64,000 nucleotides of DNA from Pseudoalteromonas phenolica (GCF_005876835.1 NZ_PPSW01000001.1:143337-207336), one strand, 5' to 3'; positions 8,733-17,874 are shown, counted from the stretch's first letter. Numbers and translations are program-made. The notes: generated by a model from the sequence alone, not told the origin.

Positions 8733-9472
8733 TAGCGTAATACCTCTTCAAGGATTAAAGATGCATCGCTTTGCTCATCGCGGTATTTAACAATTAAAGC
8801 ACATGACATGCTTAAGCCCTGCTCGCGGCCCCATGCACTTGAAGATGGACGTGAACCCGGAATAACAATCGCATTCTCAGGAATTGGCTCGCCTTTTTCT
8901 AATACGCGCTCGTTCACACAGTCATAAACAGGAATGGTTGCAGATAAACGGACACCTGGTGCAAGTACAGCCCCTTTCTTAACAACTACACCTTCAACGA
9001 TCACACAGCCTGCACCGATGAACGCATCGTCTTCGATAACCACCGGGCTTGCGCCAACAGGCTCTAATACACCGCCTAGTTGCACTGCTGCACTTAGGTG
9101 AACGTTTTTACCTACTTGTGCACATGAGCCAACTAGCGCATGGCTGTCTACCATAGTACCTTCATCGATGAATGCACCTATGTTTACATACGCTGGTGGC
9201 ATAATGATTGTGCCAGACGCCACATAGGCACCGCGACGTACACTTGAGCCACCTGGTACCATACGTACGTTTTGTTCTGCATTGAAACCTTGTGGTGCTA
9301 GGTTGTCTTTATCAACAAAACCACCTGGGAATTCAACGTTTGTACCATTTCTGAATGCTTCTAAAATGCCTTGCTTTACTTCCACGTTGGCGTGCCAATT
9401 GCCTTGCTCGTCTTGAGTTGCCGCACGTACGCTACCGTTTTCTAAATTGTTTAATAGTTCTAACCAGCTCAT
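8732..9472 (-). CDS. dapD: 2,3,4,5-tetrahydropyridine-2,6-dicarboxylate N-succinyltransferase
   Basis: A 246-residue left-handed beta-helix acyltransferase. It succinylates tetrahydrodipicolinate from succinyl-CoA to give N-succinyl-2-amino-6-oxopimelate. Diagnostic stretches include PAYVNIGAFIDEGTMVD, GSCAQVGKNVHLS, GGVLEP and VIEDDAFIGAG. It is about 28 residues shorter than the E. coli enzyme at the N-terminus, although the helix core and C-terminus are intact. It lies 11 bases after dapA and overlaps the decarboxylase start by one base. It may be a second, pathway-specific DapD; whether the genome has another cannot be seen here. Confidence 0.9.
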   Translation of the reverse strand: MSWLELLNNLENGSVRAATQDEQGNWHANVEVKQGILEAFRNGTNVEFPGGFVDKDNLAPQGFNAEQNVRMVPGGSSVRRGAYVASGTIIMPPAYVNIGAFIDEGTMVDSHALVGSCAQVGKNVHLSAAVQLGGVLEPVGASPVVIEDDAFIGAGCVIVEGVVVKKGAVLAPGVRLSATIPVYDCVNERVLEKGEPIPENAIVIPGSRPSSSAWGREQGLSMSCALIVKYRDEQSDASLILEEVLR

Positions 9473-9483
9473 GTTTTACTGCC

Positions 9484-10368
9484 TTAATTCCAAGATAAAA
9501 TTGTGTCGTTTGCACGCTCAATCGCTGCATTACATTGCAGTTCTAGGTGCGTAAGAGGAGGACGAAGATTCGGTGTTGCCAGAGTTCCCTGTTGGTGCAT
9601 GAGCACTTTGACAGGAATTGGGTTGGCGACACTAAACAAGCTATTTACGGCTTGCGTCCAGGTGGTGAATAAGTTCGGATAAGTACCCGCTAAAGAGCGG
9701 CGGACGAATTCAGCGGTTTGCTCTGGCCAGGCATTGGCTGCAACCGAAACTAGGCCTTTTGCGCCTGCTTGTGCGAAGTAGGGGATCAACCCATCGTCGC
9801 CACTGTAAATGGCCAGCTCAGGGGCAGCTTCACGGAATTGCTCAAACTTACTGATGTCACCGCTGGCTTCTTTTAACGCCCATAAGTTGTCGTGGTGTGC
9901 GAGGTTCTTTAGTACTTTTGGTGACACTTCGACGGCACTGCGACCCGGTACGTTGTAAAGCATACAAGGTAAGTCTGTGGCGCTAAGTAATGCATCAAAC
10001 CACTGAGTTTGACCAATAACACCCGGTTTGGCATAAAGCGGTGAACCAAGTAGGTAAGCGTGAATAGGGTGCTGATTGCAGAACTCAAGCCAAGCTAATT
10101 GTTCTTGTAAGTTGATACCACCTACCGCGACCATAAGCGGTACGTTAGGGGTCAAGTTACAAACAAATTCAACAATCGCTTGTTGTTCAGACAGGGTAAG
10201 TGCTAAGCCTTCACCTGTGCTACCAAGCAACAAAATGCCATTGCCAGCTTGTTCTTGCTGACGGACGAGTGTTGTGAGTGTGTCAAAGTCAATTTGGTCT
10301 TGCGCGTCAAAAGGCGTCACCAAAGCTGTCCATAAAGGATAGTTGGATAAATCGTATTGTGATTTCAT
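9484..10368 (-). CDS. dapA: 4-hydroxy-tetrahydrodipicolinate synthase
   Basis: A 294-residue class I aldolase of normal DapA length. It condenses pyruvate with aspartate semialdehyde at the first committed step to DAP and lysine. Schiff-base Lys166 is in ALKEASGD, Tyr138 in MLYNVPGRS, and the GTTGES-type loop reads GSTGEG at 49-54. It is the first gene of a four-gene operon whose 5' leader carries a lysine riboswitch, so expression should fall when lysine is plentiful. The ATG follows a GTAGAG ribosome site that lies at the foot of a small hairpin. Confidence 0.92.
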   Translation of the reverse strand: MKSQYDLSNYPLWTALVTPFDAQDQIDFDTLTTLVRQQEQAGNGILLLGSTGEGLALTLSEQQAIVEFVCNLTPNVPLMVAVGGINLQEQLAWLEFCNQHPIHAYLLGSPLYAKPGVIGQTQWFDALLSATDLPCMLYNVPGRSAVEVSPKVLKNLAHHDNLWALKEASGDISKFEQFREAAPELAIYSGDDGLIPYFAQAGAKGLVSVAANAWPEQTAEFVRRSLAGTYPNLFTTWTQAVNSLFSVANPIPVKVLMHQQGTLATPNLRPPLTHLELQCNAAIERANDTILSWN

Positions 10369-10373
10369 CTCTA

Positions 10374-10394
10374 CCGAACTTATAGCATGTTCGG
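10374..10394 (-). promoter_or_regulatory. small stem-loop next to the dapA ribosome site
   Basis: CCGAAC at 10374-10379 pairs with GTTCGG at 10389-10394. It lies between the intrinsic terminator and the dapA start codon and touches the purine-rich ribosome site. It may modulate translation initiation or stabilise the leader. A second perfect stem (10414-10436) sits just upstream on the same transcript. Confidence 0.4.
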
Positions 10395-10413
10395 AGTAAG
10401 GAGGGTGTCCATA

Positions 10414-10436
10414 CTTCGAACAATTAAAATTCGAAG
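10414..10436 (-). repeat. perfect 7-bp inverted repeat in the dapA leader
   Basis: CTTCGAA at 10414-10420 and TTCGAAG at 10430-10436 form a perfect stem with a nine-base AT loop. It lies between the riboswitch terminator and dapA. The role is unknown; it could be an RNA processing site or a stabilising hairpin. Confidence 0.4.
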
Positions 10437-10448
10437 AGCAATGGACTT

Positions 10449-10476
10449 AAAAAAGATAAGGCAAACTGGCCTTATT
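10449..10476 (-). terminator. intrinsic terminator downstream of the lysine riboswitch
   Basis: On the minus strand ATAAGGC, a six-base loop and GCCTTAT are followed by C and six T residues (stem 10456-10475). It starts about ten bases after the riboswitch P1 stem and precedes dapA, the layout of an OFF switch working by premature termination. Confidence 0.8.
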
Positions 10477-10485
10477 TATTCTAAG

Positions 10486-10672
10486 ACCAGAAGCTCTCCA
10501 CCAAAATTCTTGCGTCTTGCGCAATTGGTGACAGTCGCTGGGATTCAGCCCAGTCGCCCGAATTAAACGTTTAGCAAATACGTTTGCTTCTCGGCGTTAA
10601 TTCCCCTCGCTACGGCATCAACGGAGTTTGCTCTCCTCAACCGCGCTACCTGAATAACGCACCTCTTCCAGC
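10486..10672 (-). ncRNA. lysine riboswitch (L box) controlling the dapA operon
   Basis: Read on the minus strand, this 187-base segment has the conserved core of the lysine aptamer: AGAGGTGCG at the 5' side, a GCCGTAGCGAGGGG-like element followed by CGCCGA, then GGGCTGAATCCC, TGTCACC and GGTGGAGAGCTTCTGG at the 3' side. The same blocks occur in the E. coli lysC riboswitch. P1 forms from GCUGGAAG (10665-10672) and CUUCUGGU (10486-10493). A 62-codon open frame inside it is a coincidence. An intrinsic terminator just downstream points to transcriptional control. Confidence 0.93.
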
Positions 10673-10745
10673 CCTGGCAGCCGAGACAATGCTCCACTGC
10701 GCTCAAATAGGGTGAGGCGGCATTGAAACATTTTAGCCGTCTAGG

Positions 10746-10751
10746 TGTCAA
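10746..10751 (-). promoter_or_regulatory. candidate -35 box for the riboswitch operon
   Basis: TTGACA is present on the minus strand about 70 bases upstream of the aptamer. The -10 element is not clear (AT-rich sequence around 10725-10735). Placement relative to the riboswitch is right for the operon promoter. Confidence 0.35.
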
Positions 10752-10815
10752 GCAAAGGGGATTAAAAAATCATCTGTTTAAAACCAGAGGTTATAAACAT
10801 GGGTATAAAAGAGAT

Positions 10816-10840
10816 CAAAAAGCCCGGTGCAAGACCGGGC
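10816..10840 (-). terminator. intrinsic terminator after the VGVGK-repeat protein
   Basis: On the minus strand GCCCGG and CCGGGC flank a seven-base loop and run into TTTTTG. It ends the transcript of the exported protein at 10872-11492. Confidence 0.8.
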
Positions 10841-10871
10841 AAAGGGAGTTTGTTAATTTAAGAGTCGTGGC

Positions 10872-11492
10872 TTAGTGGCGCACTTTGATATTGCCTACAC
10901 CCACTTCAACTTCTAAGTTATATTGGCCAGAGCCGAAGTATTCTGTTTGTGAGCTGACCATTTTCTTATGAGACTGAGCTTTGCCCGCAAAACCAGATAG
11001 ACTCGTTTTACCTACACCGGATTCAAGGTTAACTTGTTTGAAGTCATCAATGGCTGTGTCGATACGCACTTTGCCCACACCTACTTCAACATCTGCTGTA
11101 TTTTCAAGTGCTTGTATTTCAATTTTACCGACACCGACTTCAACATCTAGACGCATACTTTTAGGCACTTTGACCTCCCAAGTTTGCTCTAAATTATCAT
11201 CATCAATAGACAGTGATAACTCTTGACGCTGACGCGAAGATTTTAGCTGTACTGCGCTTAAATCGACTTTATCAGTAAACCACCCATCATTATCTTTTGG
11301 CTCTAAACGAATGGTGACTTGGACTTGATCGCCATCGTAGCTCGTCATTTCTAGGCTGCCGACTGGAAAATCAATTTCTAATTCTGTGCTGTTTTCAAGA
11401 TTAAATGATTGCTCAATGGTTCTAGAATCTTCGGCCCAAACTGGCGCAGAAATAACAGCAGTGGTTAAAGCAGCTAATAATAATTTTTTCAT
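10872..11492 (-). CDS. exported DUF4097-like protein with VGVGK repeats
   Basis: A 206-residue protein with a clear Sec signal peptide ending near APVWA. The mature part is mostly beta-prone. Its second half repeats a short motif four times, EVGVGKIEI, EVGVGKVRI, ESGVGKTSL and EVGVGNIKV, spaced about 18-40 residues, suggesting stacked turns of a beta-solenoid. That pattern resembles DUF4097-type sheets, but the assignment is by eye and the function is unknown. The ATG at 11492 is preferred over an in-frame GTG three codons earlier because the GTG overlaps the AGGGTG ribosome site. It has its own terminator, so it is probably monocistronic and envelope-located. Confidence 0.75.
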   Translation of the reverse strand: MKKLLLAALTTAVISAPVWAEDSRTIEQSFNLENSTELEIDFPVGSLEMTSYDGDQVQVTIRLEPKDNDGWFTDKVDLSAVQLKSSRQRQELSLSIDDDNLEQTWEVKVPKSMRLDVEVGVGKIEIQALENTADVEVGVGKVRIDTAIDDFKQVNLESGVGKTSLSGFAGKAQSHKKMVSSQTEYFGSGQYNLEVEVGVGNIKVRH

Positions 11493-11631
11493 CGTCGTCA
11501 CCCTGATTGATGTTGTTTAATAAGTTAGACGACAGGTGGGTTGAAAAAGGTTTAAAAGAATTTAAAAAAATTTTGAGGCAACAGCGAAAAGAAACGCTAC
11601 TGCCTGTGCAGTAAGGGTTTAACCAACTGAT

Positions 11632-12516
11632 TTATAAGCGAGTTACATTAAAACCTTGTGCTTTTAACTGAGTGATTAAGCCATGCTTTTCAGGCAAGTG
11701 AAGGGCGCCCACAGCAATAAATAATGACTCTTTTGTCAATCTTGGTGTTAATTGTTCAACCCAATTATTATTACGCTGAGTCAGCATTACTTCTTCACTG
11801 AACTTACCATAGTCAGAATCATCAAAGCTAAGTTGGTAATACTTGTTTAAGGTGTCCATATCGCCTTTTTTCCAGGCATTAACCAAATCTAGAAAGTACT
11901 GCTCAACGTCTTTTAATTGCGCAAGCGTAGTGCTTATCATTAAGTCGCTCTTTACACCTAGCGAACTCAGCATTTCAAGTTGTTGCTCTAAAGTTTCTAA
12001 CTCGCCGATAGGTTTATTGTGCTTTTTAGCATGGGCAATGACCTGTTTGTCGATCCCATAGTCTTCTAGGTAGCCCAAATTTTGATACTCAATCTGCATC
12101 ATAGTGACCATCACAGCCCAAGGTGCTAGGTTTTCAAAAAGCGCAATATTAATCTGTTTTGCTGCAAAATACTGCTTTAATGCTTCGAAATGCTCGGCGC
12201 TTATTTCATCCTTTAGTGTTCTACCTTGCGGTAAAGTCATAAAAGGAATGGAGCGTTTTTGTATTTCAAATGCATTGAGTGCCTCAATGTTAACTTCAAC
12301 GATAACTTCATCAGTTTGCTCAATCGCTTGTGTGATTTTCTTTGGTAAACCATCCATGCTTTTATCACCAACATGAACCGTGCCAAATAAATAAGACGTG
12401 ACCCCTGCTTTTTCGACCTTGAACAGGGCCGGAGAAAGCGCGACGGAGTGACTAGAAAAGCCAATTAAAAAAGCTAAAAGCAGCGTAAGAAAAACGCGGT
12501 TTACAGTGCTGAACAT
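11632..12516 (-). CDS. TraB/GumN family protein
   Basis: A 294-residue protein with an N-terminal signal peptide or membrane anchor (residues about 7-26). The TraB/GumN signature YLFGTVHVGD follows the signal, with later conserved stretches EVNIE, ETLEQQLEML and a C-terminal FIAVGALHLPEKHG. The fold resembles EreA/ChaN-like proteins and some members are proposed metalloproteases; the substrate is unknown. The start at 12516 has an AAGGGA ribosome site; an upstream in-frame start would add 28 residues of non-signal character. It is divergent from the ilv operon. Confidence 0.85.
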   Translation of the reverse strand: MFSTVNRVFLTLLLAFLIGFSSHSVALSPALFKVEKAGVTSYLFGTVHVGDKSMDGLPKKITQAIEQTDEVIVEVNIEALNAFEIQKRSIPFMTLPQGRTLKDEISAEHFEALKQYFAAKQINIALFENLAPWAVMVTMMQIEYQNLGYLEDYGIDKQVIAHAKKHNKPIGELETLEQQLEMLSSLGVKSDLMISTTLAQLKDVEQYFLDLVNAWKKGDMDTLNKYYQLSFDDSDYGKFSEEVMLTQRNNNWVEQLTPRLTKESLFIAVGALHLPEKHGLITQLKAQGFNVTRL

Positions 12517-12744
12517 AGTATTCCCTTGTAAAAAAATTTCCCCAACATAATAACAAGTTTGTATAAAAAAGGGAGATTTGGTGATTTTTTGAATAAACAA
12601 GAAATGTGTTGTTAATTTTTATATGAGCCGGATAAGTGGGAATTATTTTTAATTATTTGAATATTTATTTCATATTTTTAATTTTATTGGATTTTAAATG
12701 CTTTCTAAGAGGGTTTTAATCTACTAATAACATAGGGTTTGCTG

Positions 12745-12773
12745 TTGACTTAATAGGCTACTCGCGGTACTAA
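12745..12773 (+). promoter_or_regulatory. ilvGMEDA promoter
   Basis: TTGACT at 12745-12750 and TACTAA at 12768-12773 are separated by 17 bases. A transcript starting near 12780 would first form a CGCAACG/CGTTGCG hairpin (about 12784-12813) and then encode the leader peptide. The AT-rich DNA upstream (12600-12720) holds no other gene. Confidence 0.7.
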
Positions 12774-12839
12774 TAGAAAAAGAACGCAACGCGGTGAATA
12801 TTGTATACCGTTGCGCTAACAAATTCAGGTGATTTTTAA

Positions 12840-12914
12840 ATGCTCAAAACAGCACATTCTCTACTAGTCGTGATTATTAACGTGGTGATTATTATTACCG
12901 CGGGGGCTGGTTAG
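12840..12914 (+). CDS. ilvL: ilv operon leader peptide
   Basis: A 24-codon ORF with ATG at 12840 and TAG at 12912-12914, preceded by a CAGGTG ribosome site. It encodes a run of regulatory codons: four Val, five Ile and three Leu among 24 residues, mostly clustered as LLVVII and VVIII. Ribosome stalling on these codons when branched-chain aminoacyl-tRNAs are scarce would prevent formation of the terminator 23 bases downstream. It is too short for ordinary gene finders, but placement and codon content are diagnostic. Confidence 0.92.
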   Translation: MLKTAHSLLVVIINVVIIITAGAG

Positions 12915-12936
12915 TGCTGAAAGAAAAGTATTAAGC

Positions 12937-12974
12937 AAAAAGCCCCCCGCACTGAAAAGTTCGGGGGGCTTTTT
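12937..12974 (+). terminator. ilv attenuator
   Basis: A perfect 13-base-pair stem, AAAAAGCCCCCCG at 12937-12949 with CGGGGGGCTTTTT at 12962-12974, has a 12-base loop and ends in a T tract. It lies between the leader peptide and ilvG. The GGGGGCTGG segment in the last leader codons can pair with the C-rich strand, which would give the alternative antiterminator. Confidence 0.93.
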
Positions 12975-13030
12975 CGTTTTAGGGTCGAATTTAAGTTAAA
13001 TAGCAGTCAGATTGGGAATGAGGAACGAAG

Positions 13031-14677
13031 ATGACAGGCGCAGAGTTACTAATAGATTTACTAGCCAAACATGGCGTTAAAGAGGTATTTGGTTACCCAG
13101 GTGGGGCAATCATGCCAATCTACGATGCGTTGTATGGCGCGCCTGTCAAACATTACCTGACTCGTCACGAGCAAGGCGCGGGTTTTGCGGCAGTAGGGTA
13201 TGCCCGCAGTACTGGTAAGTTAGGCGTATGTTTTGCTACGTCGGGCCCAGGTGCAACTAACTTAATTACCTCACTTGCTGATGCCATGATGGACTCAGTG
13301 CCCGTTTTGGCCATCACAGGGCAAGTACCGACGGCGGCTATCGGCTCTGACGCATTCCAAGAAGTTGACGTTTTAGGCATGTCTTTGTCATGTACAAAAC
13401 ACAGTTACATGGTTGAGCGCGCTGAAGACTTAGCTGAGGTATTGCAAGAAGCCATGCATTTAGCGTTATCAGGTCGTCCGGGTCCTGTTTTGGTTGATAT
13501 TCCTAAAGACATTCAGCTAGCACAAGTACCATTTCACCCCTGGCTTGCGCTTGAAGAAGAAGCGTCCGAGCTCGACATGAACGAAGTCGTCAAAGCGGAG
13601 CAACTGCTAGCACAAGCGAAGAAGCCAGTGGCTTATGTGGGTGGTGGCGTACACAACGCGAACGCGCAAGCTGAGCTGATGCAATTTTTAAATAAAACGC
13701 ACATGCCAGCTGTTTCAACATTAAAAGCGCTAGGCAGTGTTTTACCTGACTATGAATATGATTTAGGCATGTTAGGTATGCACGGTGGTCAAGCTGCCAA
13801 CATTGCTGTGCAAGAGTGTGATGTTTTAGTCTGTATCGGCGCACGCTTTGACGACCGCGTAACAGGTAATTTGGCTAAGTTTGCATCGAAGGCGAAAGTA
13901 ATCCATCTAGATATCGACCCAGCAGAAGTTGGGAAGCGCAAGCCTGCTGCGGCATCTATGATTGGCGACCTAAAAGCCACCATTCCTCACCTAGCATGCT
14001 TTGTGACAGATGCACAGTGGTTAGCACACACTTTGGAAATGAAAAAAACGCATGCTTGGCGTTATGACTACCCGGGCGAAAAAGTCTTTGCGCCTTATCT
14101 ATTAAATGAACTCAGTAAGCGCATGCCGAATACTGGCGTGGTGTGTTGTGATGTGGGCCAGCACCAAATGTGGGTGGCGCAGCATATGAAATTCACCAGC
14201 CCACACAACCATTTAAGTAGTGGCGGTGCAGGTACCATGGGCTTTGGTTTACCCGCAGCAATCGGTGCACAAATCGCACGTCCTGATGACATGGTGATCA
14301 CCGTCTCTGGTGATGGTTCAATCATGATGAACATCCAAGAGTTGGCCACCATTCGCAGAAATAATCTTCCTGTAAAGATCTTAATATTAGATAACCAAAG
14401 ACTCGGTATGGTAAGGCAGTGGCAACAGCTATTTTTTGAAGGGCGTTACAGTGAAACGAACTTATCGGATAACCCTGATTTTGTGCAGCTTGCAGCTGTT
14501 TTTGGTATTCCGGGACAAACCATTACCCATGCAAGCGAAGTAGATGCGGCGGTGGATGCGCTAGTGGCATCTGAAGGGCCTTATATCTTACACGCTTGTA
14601 TCGATGATAAAGAAAACGTATGGCCGCTGGTTCCACCGGGCGCCGCAAATGATGAAATGATGACGGAGAATGCATAA
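13031..14677 (+). CDS. ilvG: acetolactate synthase II large subunit
   Basis: A 548-residue TPP enzyme. It condenses pyruvate with pyruvate or 2-ketobutyrate at the first common step of valine and isoleucine synthesis. It shows [15 protein letters not shown] near the N-terminus with the catalytic Glu in TRHEQGAGF, and the TPP-Mg motif [12 protein letters not shown]. The C-terminus is full length, so the frameshift known from E. coli K-12 ilvG is absent. A GAGGAA ribosome site precedes the ATG. Its stop and the ilvM start share one base. Confidence 0.96.
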   Translation: MTGAELLIDLLAKHGVKEVFGYPGGAIMPIYDALYGAPVKHYLTRHEQGAGFAAVGYARSTGKLGVCFATSGPGATNLITSLADAMMDSVPVLAITGQVPTAAIGSDAFQEVDVLGMSLSCTKHSYMVERAEDLAEVLQEAMHLALSGRPGPVLVDIPKDIQLAQVPFHPWLALEEEASELDMNEVVKAEQLLAQAKKPVAYVGGGVHNANAQAELMQFLNKTHMPAVSTLKALGSVLPDYEYDLGMLGMHGGQAANIAVQECDVLVCIGARFDDRVTGNLAKFASKAKVIHLDIDPAEVGKRKPAAASMIGDLKATIPHLACFVTDAQWLAHTLEMKKTHAWRYDYPGEKVFAPYLLNELSKRMPNTGVVCCDVGQHQMWVAQHMKFTSPHNHLSSGGAGTMGFGLPAAIGAQIARPDDMVITVSGDGSIMMNIQELATIRRNNLPVKILILDNQRLGMVRQWQQLFFEGRYSETNLSDNPDFVQLAAVFGIPGQTITHASEVDAAVDALVASEGPYILHACIDDKENVWPLVPPGAANDEMMTENA

Positions 14678-14922
14678 TGAAACACCAACTAAATATTGCT
14701 GTAAAACAACAAAGTGTCGCAATTGAACGTTTCTTACGTGTGGTCCGTCACCGTGGATTCCAGTTATTAGATCTAGCCTTGGAAGGACAAGATGAATTGT
14801 TTCAAGTCAAAATGACCGTGGACAGTGACAAACCCATCTATCTATTAACCTCGCAACTGAGTAAGCTGGTTGAGGTAAAACAGGTTGAGTTGCAACCAAT
14901 GCAGCAACAGGCTATTGGATAA
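14677..14922 (+). CDS. ilvM: acetolactate synthase II regulatory subunit
   Basis: An 81-residue single ACT domain (VERFLRVVRHRGF-like N-terminus, then a beta strand pair) typical of the IlvM small subunit that stabilises the IlvG enzyme. Translation is coupled to ilvG through a TAATG overlap. Confidence 0.93.
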   Translation: MKHQLNIAVKQQSVAIERFLRVVRHRGFQLLDLALEGQDELFQVKMTVDSDKPIYLLTSQLSKLVEVKQVELQPMQQQAIG

Positions 14923-14974
14923 TCGTTCTATATTAAGAGCGAAAGAAAAGAATAATTAATACAAGGTAATAAAC

Positions 14975-15895
14975 ATGAGTAATAAATCTGACCTGATCTG
15001 GTTCAATGGTGAAATGGTACCGTCTGAGCAAGCGACGACACACGTATTAAGCCATGCGCTTCACTATGGTAGTTCAGTGTTTGAAGGTGTGCGTGCCTAT
15101 GACACACCAAAAGGTCCGGCGATTTTCCGTTTACAAGATCACACTAAACGCTTATTCGACTCTGCAAAAATCTATCGTATGCAGATCCCTTACACGGCTG
15201 AAGAAATCAATGAAGCGTGTAAAGCAGCGGTTCGTGAGAATGGTTTTAAGAATGCCTACTTACGTCCATTCGCATTCTTAGGCAATGTGGGTTTAGGTGT
15301 AAATCCTAAATCACACAAAGCCGATGTTGCCGTTGCAGCAATGGAGTGGGGCACTTACTTAGGTGATGGTGCATTAGAGGCAGGTGTTGATGCCTGTATT
15401 TCATCTTGGAATCGCTTAGCACCAAACACTATGCCAACAGCGGCAAAAGCTGGTGGTAACTATTTATCTTCACAACTTATTTCTGGTGAAGCAAAGCGTA
15501 ACGGCTATGTTGAGGGTATTGCGTTAGATGTGAACGGTTACCTAAGTGAAGGCGCAGGTGAGAACCTATTCATCATCAAAAATGGCGTGTTATTCACACC
15601 CCCTACCACAGCGGCAATCTTACCAGGTTTGACGCGTGACACTATGATGCACCTTGCTCGTAAAGCAGGATTAGAAGTGCGCGAGGAGCCAATTGCACGT
15701 GAAGCACTTTACCTTGCAGATGAGTTCTTCATGACAGGGACTGCGGCAGAAGTTACACCGGTTCGCAGTGTCGACCAAATTGAAATTGGCACAGGCAAGC
15801 GTGGCGAGATCACCGAGCTATTGCAAACCGCTTACTTTGATTTAGTAAAAGGTCAAAGTGAAGACGAAAACGGTTGGTTAACTTATATCGACTAA
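14975..15895 (+). CDS. ilvE: branched-chain amino acid aminotransferase
   Basis: A 306-residue fold-type IV PLP aminotransferase of normal length. It transfers the amino group from glutamate to the keto acids of Val, Ile and Leu. PLP Lys is in [11 protein letters not shown], and SEGAGENLF and [12 protein letters not shown] complete the signature. It is third in the ilvGMEDA order, 52 bases after ilvM. Confidence 0.96.
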   Translation: MSNKSDLIWFNGEMVPSEQATTHVLSHALHYGSSVFEGVRAYDTPKGPAIFRLQDHTKRLFDSAKIYRMQIPYTAEEINEACKAAVRENGFKNAYLRPFAFLGNVGLGVNPKSHKADVAVAAMEWGTYLGDGALEAGVDACISSWNRLAPNTMPTAAKAGGNYLSSQLISGEAKRNGYVEGIALDVNGYLSEGAGENLFIIKNGVLFTPPTTAAILPGLTRDTMMHLARKAGLEVREEPIAREALYLADEFFMTGTAAEVTPVRSVDQIEIGTGKRGEITELLQTAYFDLVKGQSEDENGWLTYID

Positions 15896-16015
15896 GACGC
15901 TGTTGAGCGTTTGAGGTGTGGCTGCGACCTTAATAGTAGCCAACGAATTGAATATTGGGAATGAGGAAAGTCGGCAAGCAACCAGAAACTGCCGCATATT
16001 ATTGAGGGCTAAACC

Positions 16016-17872
16016 ATGGCTAAACTACGTAGTAAGACCACCACTGAAGGTAGACAACGCGCAGGTGCTCGCGCACTTTGGCGTGCAACAGGGATGACAG
16101 ACAGTGACTTCGAAAAACCGATCATTGCTGTTGTGAACTCTTATACGCAGTTTGTACCAGGTCATGTGCACCTCAATCAGCTCAGCGATTTAATGGCGGA
16201 TGCCATTCGTGAAGCGGGCGGTGTGCCTCGAGAATTCAATACCATTGCTATCGACGACGGTATCGCTATGGGTCATGGTGGTATGCTGTATTCACTGCCT
16301 TCACGCGACCTAATTGCTGACTCAGTTGAGTATATGGTGAATGCGCACTGTGCCGATGCCATGGTGTGTATTTCTAACTGTGACAAGATCACCCCGGGGA
16401 TGTTACTGGCGGCACTGCGTTTAAACATTCCAGTGATCTTTGTTTCTGGCGGCCCAATGGAAGCCGGTAAAACCCGTTTAGCCGACATTGATATCAAACT
16501 CGACTTAGTAGACGCCATGGTAAAAGGCGCAGATCCGTCGGTGAGCGATGAAGACTCAGAAAAAGTTGAGCGCTCGGCTTGCCCTACCTGTGGATCGTGC
16601 TCAGGCATGTTTACCGCCAATTCAATGAACTGCTTAATGGAAGCGCTAGGTTTGGCACTGCCGGGCAATGGCACGACCTTGGCAACTCATAAAGACCGTC
16701 ATCAACTTTATATGGGCGCTGCTAAACGCATTGTTGCCTTATGTGACGAGTACTATCGCAACGACAACGATGCGGTATTACCACGTAACATTGCTAACCA
16801 AGCGGCGTTTACCAATGCGATGACTTTAGATATTGCTATGGGCGGCTCTTCGAACACGGTATTACACCTAATAGCAGCGGCGCGCGAAGGTGAAGTTGAT
16901 TTTGATATGAGTGATATCGACCGCCTATCACGTACTACGCCTTTCTTATGTAAAGTTGCGCCTGCGACTCAGCAATATCATATTGAAGATGTGCACCGTG
17001 CTGGTGGCATCATGGGTATTCTGAATGAGCTTGCCAAAGCTGAAAAGTTAGACTTGTCAGTAGGCCATGTAGCAGGTGGCTCATTGGGCGATGTGTTACA
17101 GCGTTGGGATGCAACTGACAGCAATAATGAGCGTGCGCAAACTTTCTACCGTGCAGGTCCTGCGGGTATTCGTACTACCCAGGCAATGAGCCAAGAGTAT
17201 CGTTGGGACACCCTTGATATTGACCGCGAAAATGGCTGTGTGCGCAGTGTTGAGCACGCCTTCCGTCAAGATGGCGGGTTAGCGGTACTTTCAGGTAACC
17301 TGACCCCAGATGGTTGTATTGTAAAAAGTGCCGGTGTAGTTGACGAAATGCTTGATTTCACGGGTCCTGCCGTAGTGTTTGAATCACAAGACGACGCAGT
17401 TGATGGCATCTTAAATGGTAAAGTGCAAAAAGGTGATGTGGTTATCATCCGTTACGAAGGGCCGAAAGGTGGCCCGGGCATGCAAGAGATGCTTTATCCG
17501 ACCAGTTATTTGAAGTCGATGGGCCTAGATAAAGATTGTGCACTGCTAACGGATGGCCGTTTCTCGGGTGGTACTTCTGGTTTATCTATCGGTCATGCTT
17601 CGCCAGAAGCGGCCAGTGGTGGTGCGCTTGCGCTGGTTGAGAATGGTGACCGCATTCACATCGATATTCCGAATCGCGGTATTCATCTATTAATTGACGA
17701 TGCTGAAATGACTGCGCGTCGTGAAAAGCAAGATGCCCGTGGCAAAGACGCTTATAAGCCATTAGATAGACAGCGCGTAGTGTCGCCAGCATTAAAAGCC
17801 TATGCTTTATTAGCAACCAGTGCGGATAAAGGCGCGGTGCGTGATTTAGCGAAACTCGAGGAGTTAAGTTAG
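16016..17872 (+). CDS. ilvD: dihydroxy-acid dehydratase
   Basis: A 618-residue iron-sulfur dehydratase giving 2-keto acids from dihydroxy acids in Val/Ile synthesis. Cluster-binding cysteines lie in [11 protein letters not shown] and [11 protein letters not shown]. Length and termini match the family. Its leader (15896-16015) repeats a 15-base block, ATTGGGAATGAGGAA, that also lies at the ilvG ribosome site. GAGGG precedes the start codon. Confidence 0.96.
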   Translation: MAKLRSKTTTEGRQRAGARALWRATGMTDSDFEKPIIAVVNSYTQFVPGHVHLNQLSDLMADAIREAGGVPREFNTIAIDDGIAMGHGGMLYSLPSRDLIADSVEYMVNAHCADAMVCISNCDKITPGMLLAALRLNIPVIFVSGGPMEAGKTRLADIDIKLDLVDAMVKGADPSVSDEDSEKVERSACPTCGSCSGMFTANSMNCLMEALGLALPGNGTTLATHKDRHQLYMGAAKRIVALCDEYYRNDNDAVLPRNIANQAAFTNAMTLDIAMGGSSNTVLHLIAAAREGEVDFDMSDIDRLSRTTPFLCKVAPATQQYHIEDVHRAGGIMGILNELAKAEKLDLSVGHVAGGSLGDVLQRWDATDSNNERAQTFYRAGPAGIRTTQAMSQEYRWDTLDIDRENGCVRSVEHAFRQDGGLAVLSGNLTPDGCIVKSAGVVDEMLDFTGPAVVFESQDDAVDGILNGKVQKGDVVIIRYEGPKGGPGMQEMLYPTSYLKSMGLDKDCALLTDGRFSGGTSGLSIGHASPEAASGGALALVENGDRIHIDIPNRGIHLLIDDAEMTARREKQDARGKDAYKPLDRQRVVSPALKAYALLATSADKGAVRDLAKLEELS

Positions 17873-17874
17873 TC

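Noticed and set aside
10563..10751. 62-codon minus-strand ORF
   Set aside because: It lies mostly within the lysine riboswitch aptamer; the conserved RNA blocks explain the sequence.
15962..16006. 14-codon frame before ilvD as a second leader peptide
   Set aside because: No run of regulatory codons and no terminator between it and ilvD; kept only as part of the repeated 15-base block.
16273..16674. 133-codon ORF antisense to ilvD
   Set aside because: Shadow frame over the cluster-binding region of dihydroxy-acid dehydratase.
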